A stretch of 64,000 nt of DNA, taken from NCBI GenBank assembly GCA_001600615.1, contig BCKK01000001.1:2857826-2921825 (forward strand). Direction: 5' to 3'. A program made the position numbers and the translations under genes. Under the pieces are notes generated by a model, which was given only the letters and a program-made list of their open reading frames with translations, did no database searches and was not told the origin of the DNA. Source of the stretch: Dioszegia crocea (lineage: Eukaryota > Basidiomycota > Tremellomycetes > Tremellales > Bulleribasidiaceae). Below, piece by piece: positions 60,662 to 64,000 of the stretch (position 1 is the stretch's first letter; each line of letters starts with the position of its first letter).

Positions 60662-61643
60662 CTAGGCCTTTGCTTCATTCGTCATGACGATATAAGCACT
60701 CTTCTCTCCGTCGGCATAAACGAGCTCCCTTTCCCAGATAGTCTTGAAACCGTGACGCTCGTAGAATCGCCTCTGCATCGTCAGCTCTACTGTGCCCGGT
60801 AGAGGACGATGTCAAACCAAGTCTCACGTTGGATTCAGTCGGCGTGCTCAGACTCATTCCCTGCTTCTCCTGACGAGCTTGCTTGATCATCTCTCCGATC
60901 AAAGCACCGCCAACCCCTCGACCGCGCGCTTCAGGGACAGTGACAAGATTGTGGAGGTGGAAGGTATCGCGCCAAAGATCCGGGAGATCCGCCTTGCGTT
61001 GGGCTATGACACCCTGCTGATCACCGTCAGTAAGGTCTAGCAGCCGCATTTGACTTGTAGGGCTCTGTAGGGCTGGTACCGCTACAACTCACGTTTTGCT
61101 CTTCGAAAGTAGCATTCTCAACCGATATGAGCTGATTGTACCTCTGACCGAACTTCCTTTGTTCCGGTCTGATCCATCAACCTCGGTGTACTTCTCTCCA
61201 TATCACCGCCTGGCTCGATGACTCACGTTTGGCCCAGGGTGTATCCGGGGTTTGACCAGATCCCAACGCCCAGGATGGCACCCTCCGGTTCAGGCCTTGC
61301 CACCCAGACCTGTCCCTCGATGAGGGCCGGGCCGAGCCAGCACAAGTGGTGAATACGATCAAACTCCTCGTGCGTCATCGTTAGCAATGTCGATGGCGGG
61401 GGCGGGAACTTAGTGGCGAATGCTTCTAAGTCACATCAGAGGGAGGACTTTGCTGTGAAAGAATGGTGATTGAGCTGTACCTGTAGAGTAACCCTTGAAC
61501 ATGACTTGTAGAATCGCTTCGAGTGTCTCAGCTGAGAGAAGAGTGTGTCAGCGAGTAGCCAGATGTGAGCACGATGCATACTCACCTGAAGGGCTGATGA
61601 CTCGCTGCAGAACGAGACCCTTGAGCGCTTGTTCGGTTGACAT
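60662..61643 (-). CDS. GNAT-family N-acetyltransferase, tandem copy 1
   Basis: Six exons (61643..61586, 61531..61481, 61425..61227, 61168..61093, 61016..60828, 60772..60662) give 227 residues. The acetyl-CoA loop is VTVPEARGRGVGGALIGEMI, matching the Q/RxxGxG/A motif. RRFYERHGFKTIWERELVYA is the usual GNAT beta6-beta7 end, and HHLCWLGPALIEGQVWVARP forms the beta4 region. Exon sizes 58/51/199/76/189/111 parallel the neighbouring paralogue. The substrate is unknown; similar fungal GNATs act on small molecules or amines. The acceptor for exon 5 was chosen to align with copy 2. Confidence 0.82.
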
Positions 61644-61831
61644 GATCGGATGAGTATATGTCAGGTGAAAGTGAGAATGAGGCAGAAAGGCAGCTGAAGT
61701 GATATATAGTCAAGGGTCTGCTGGTTAAGGTCGAGTCGAAAGACAAAGGAGGTTACCAGACAGGTACAAGGGACTGCCGGCCAAGTCAAGTTTTGAGGGT
61801 TGTGTGCTTGAGGTACTAAGGCTTACATGCA

Positions 61832-62821
61832 TCATGGCTCAACTTCCAGGGTCATGACGATATAAGGCTCTTTCGAACCATCAGGGTAAACCAGTTCTCG
61901 TTCCCAGTGAGTCCTGAAACCCAAACGCTGATAGAAATTCCGCTGTAACATCAGTCTCTGACATATGATGACCACAAGAGAGGATGGATCCAAGCTCACG
62001 TTGGGTTCTGAATGCGTAGCCAGGCTCATCCCCGCACCCTCTGCACGCGCTTGCTTAATCATTTCATTGACCAGCGCACCGCCTACACCCCTTCCTCGGG
62101 CGCTCGGAACAGTGACGAGCATATGTAGATGGTAAGGATCACGCCATAGTCGCGGGAAGGTAGTTTCGCGTTCTTCTATCACTTTACTTTTCTGCTCCAT
62201 CAGCGTGCAAGCCAAATTGAGGAAGAATTACGCACAACTTGATCCTGCCATCGTCGACACTCGGGAGAAATGAGAGCACCTGCGGCGTCTTTGTACCGTC
62301 TTTGTTCAGGACTGCGGGATTAGTGTCGGATCGTAGACATGGACCAAGATAGGACATACCTGTCGGTCAAAGTACGTTTGGCAGTGGACCAGACTGCTAC
62401 CCCCAATATTGCGTCTCCAACGCTAGCGACCCAAACTTCGCCACCTATGAGACCGGGGCCGACGTAAGACATGTATTGAACCCGGTTGTAGTGCGATAGA
62501 TCGACAGAGGGGGACGGTGGGAAGTGTTTAGAAAACGGTTCTGTCATCAAAGTCAGTCGTTCGAACGAGCAGATATGCGACGGCCTTTCAGGCTTGAGAT
62601 GACACGTACCATTCGCAAAACCCTCCGCCATGGCTTGTACGATAGCTTCGATCTCGTCATCTGTCAATCAAGAAAAGACAGGTCAGCTCTTATTCCCATA
62701 CGTCGCTCTGGTCATAGAAGTGATGGATAAATAAATCGATGTCAGGACTCAGGGGAGACTTACCGGAAGGTTCAGATATCCGTTTGATCGCTATACCATG
62801 GAGAGAGCTCGATGTCGACAT
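61832..62821 (-). CDS. GNAT-family N-acetyltransferase, tandem copy 2
   Basis: Six exons (62821..62764, 62660..62610, 62540..62360, 62311..62236, 62194..62000, 61942..61832) give 223 residues. The acetyl-CoA loop VTVPSARGRGVGGALVNEMI, the RNFYQRLGFRTHWERELVYP end and the start MSTSSSLHGIAIKRISEPS correspond one to one with copy 1. Introns are in the same places and phases, showing tandem duplication. It lies about 190 bp upstream of copy 1 in the same orientation. Substrate unknown. Confidence 0.82.
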
Positions 62822-63201
62822 GGTGGAGGACCTAGTGACCCACATCGTCAGCGCTATCCGACACAATGTCGTGAGTAGTAGTGATGGACTTCAGCGTTTC
62901 AGAGGAGAGCAGAAGTGCGGGATTTCGAGCGTCACTCAGAAGCCGCAGCCTTGGAAGGTGTTCATGCCCACGCATGGTCATCTGACTTGATCAGACCTAC
63001 ACACCTTAGTGCACTGTATTCGTTCAAATAGATGATGAAAGCAAAGAGGTGAGATGCATGGTGATGCTAAATTGGACAGCGGCGGCTCCAATATATGCGC
63101 CAAGCCACCTGACCACCTGACCATCCCGCGCCGTTGCCCAAACATCCCTCTTCCGCGTTTGTCACCGGTTCATCTGTGTATAGCTACCCACTTCCAACAC
63201 T
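62822..63201. promoter_or_regulatory. Upstream region of GNAT copy 2
   Basis: About 380 bp without a convincing gene. It contains the copy 2 promoter and the 5' flank of the doubtful ORF at 63202. Confidence 0.4.
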
Positions 63202-63528
63202 ATGGCCAGCCAAACATCAAATCCACCTCCAACTGCCCCGCTCGAGCGGCGGATATCAATCAGGCAAAGTCTGGCTAGGGCTCTATCGCCCAATCGCGCT
63301 TTGGGTGGCGGATCCGAAGGGAGACGGACAAGTCTAGGCGGTGAGTGGATTCCCCAGCCTGCTGCACGTTTCTTCAGATCATTCGCAAGGCTGGATATGG
63401 ATGGCGACACGGAGATAAAGCAGACGCGTATCCCTATCCTTATCTATTGCCCGAGTTGCCCAGCCAAAGGACAGCTCGGTCTCCTTATCAATCCTTATCA
63501 TGTCGTTCCTGTGGCCAATGAAAATTGA
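63202..63528 (+). CDS. Doubtful small ORF of 108 codons
   Basis: Starts MASQTSNPPPTAPLERRISI and includes a basic Ser/Arg-rich half and YCPSCPAK. It has no recognised domain. A GT...AG pair (63341-63377) could be an intron, in which case the frame ends early. It may instead be part of the 5' leader of the next gene. Confidence 0.3.
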   Translation: MASQTSNPPPTAPLERRISIRQSLARALSPNRALGGGSEGRRTSLGGEWIPQPAARFFRSFARLDMDGDTEIKQTRIPILIYCPSCPAKGQLGLLINPYHVVPVANEN

Positions 63529-63840
63529 GTGGGTGGCGGGAGCAGATACGGATAGTTGGAGTGGTTGTGTTCGATCGCGTTCGGGCGTCGCTGGGGCCTC
63601 CTTGGCGGGGGAGCTGGATCCGGGAGCTGGCGAGGGGAAGGGAGAGCGTCATTGGTGCATGCAGTAAGCTCTGTGGGCCAAGGTGAAGGGGAAGCAATCT
63701 GAGAATGGAGTGGCACCCTTTGTTGTTGTCGGACCTGAACTCGTTTTGCCTTCTCATCTTGTCTCTATCCTTCACTTGAATCACAGATAGACGTACTATC
63801 TGTCATATCGATAAGCCGAACTCTTACACATACAGGCGCA
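63529..63840. other. Intergenic or 5' leader region
   Basis: About 310 bp before the DUF3602-like start. No gene or motif was recognised. Confidence 0.35.
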
Positions 63841-64000
63841 ATGCAGACGGATCTCGAATCCCAGCGAGGCCGACAGGCCGACATTGTACGTCTTTGCCAA
63901 CAGTCACAGTGGAGCTCAATTGGCTGATACGGACAGGTTTCGACCGGCCGCGGTGGAGCAGGAAACCTCATTCGATCCCCTAGTCGTGGGATCGACCCCG
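63841..64000 (+). CDS. DUF3602-like protein, 5' end only
   Basis: Exons 63841..63885 and 63937 to the window end. The protein begins MQTDLESQRGRQADI and continues VSTGRGGAGNLIRSPSRGID. The S-T/S-G-R-GGAGN motif is typical of the fungal DUF3602 family, short repeats of unknown role found in small disordered proteins. The intron has donor GTACGT and a GCTGATAC branch. An upstream exon may exist. Confidence 0.6.

Overview
The window is nuclear DNA of a basidiomycete fungus, most likely a Tremellomycete (Cryptococcus/Kwoniella-like). This is inferred from dense intron-rich genes, introns of about 35-60 nt with CTGAC/CTGAT/CTAAC branch sites close to the acceptor, roughly 55% GC, a Stealth-type glycosylphosphotransferase resembling cryptococcal Xpt1, and several proteins typical of basidiomycetes. 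I rebuilt gene models by joining reading frames across GT-AG introns and checking codon phase at every junction. No rRNA, tRNA, transposon, CRISPR array or prokaryotic element was recognised.

Layout: (1) 0-12.4 kb: a truncated Stealth/XPT1-like gene (-), a YjlB-type cupin (-), a CFEM membrane protein (+), mitoribosomal uL23m (-), BIR1 (+), a 12-exon NIPA-type Mg2+ transporter (-) and a small orphan gene (-). (2) 12.8-23.2 kb: the DEAD-box helicase DBP7 (-), an accessory cluster of three BTB-like paralogues (+) with an alginate-lyase-fold gene inserted among them, and PWP1 (-). (3) 23.4-38.4 kb: SIN1/AVO1 of TORC2 (+), thymidylate synthase (-), CDC6 (-), a BAR-PH-ArfGAP protein (-), a PBDC1/CHP1 eEF1A chaperone (+), and the spliceosomal protein MFAP1 with an unusual zinc-knuckle/RD tail (-). 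(4) 38.7-51.9 kb: a Rad5/HLTF/Uls1-like SNF2-RING ATPase (+), a PCD1-type Nudix hydrolase (-), SOM1 (+), the mitochondrial pyrimidine nucleotide carrier RIM2 (-), RNA polymerase III subunit RPC25 (+) and an Asteroid-type XPG/FEN1-like nuclease (+). (5) 52.5-64 kb: the cell-wall-integrity MAPKKK BCK1 (+), an ammonium transporter with GATA sites upstream (+), a tandem pair of GNAT acetyltransferases (-), a doubtful small ORF, and the start of a DUF3602-like gene.

Most of the window is core housekeeping. Ribosome biogenesis and translation are represented by DBP7, PWP1, RPC25, CHP1 and uL23m. The cell cycle and DNA set comprises CDC6, thymidylate synthase, BIR1 and the SNF2-RING protein. Mitochondrial import and nucleotide supply comprise SOM1, RIM2 and PCD1. 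TORC2, cell-wall and nitrogen functions comprise SIN1, BCK1 and the ammonium transporter. Many neighbours are divergent pairs sharing 200-400 bp promoters. The accessory material lies in the 15.9-21.2 kb BTB/alginate-lyase cluster and the 60.7-62.8 kb GNAT pair. These, with the modular SNF2-RING and MFAP1 proteins, are the places most worth a second look.
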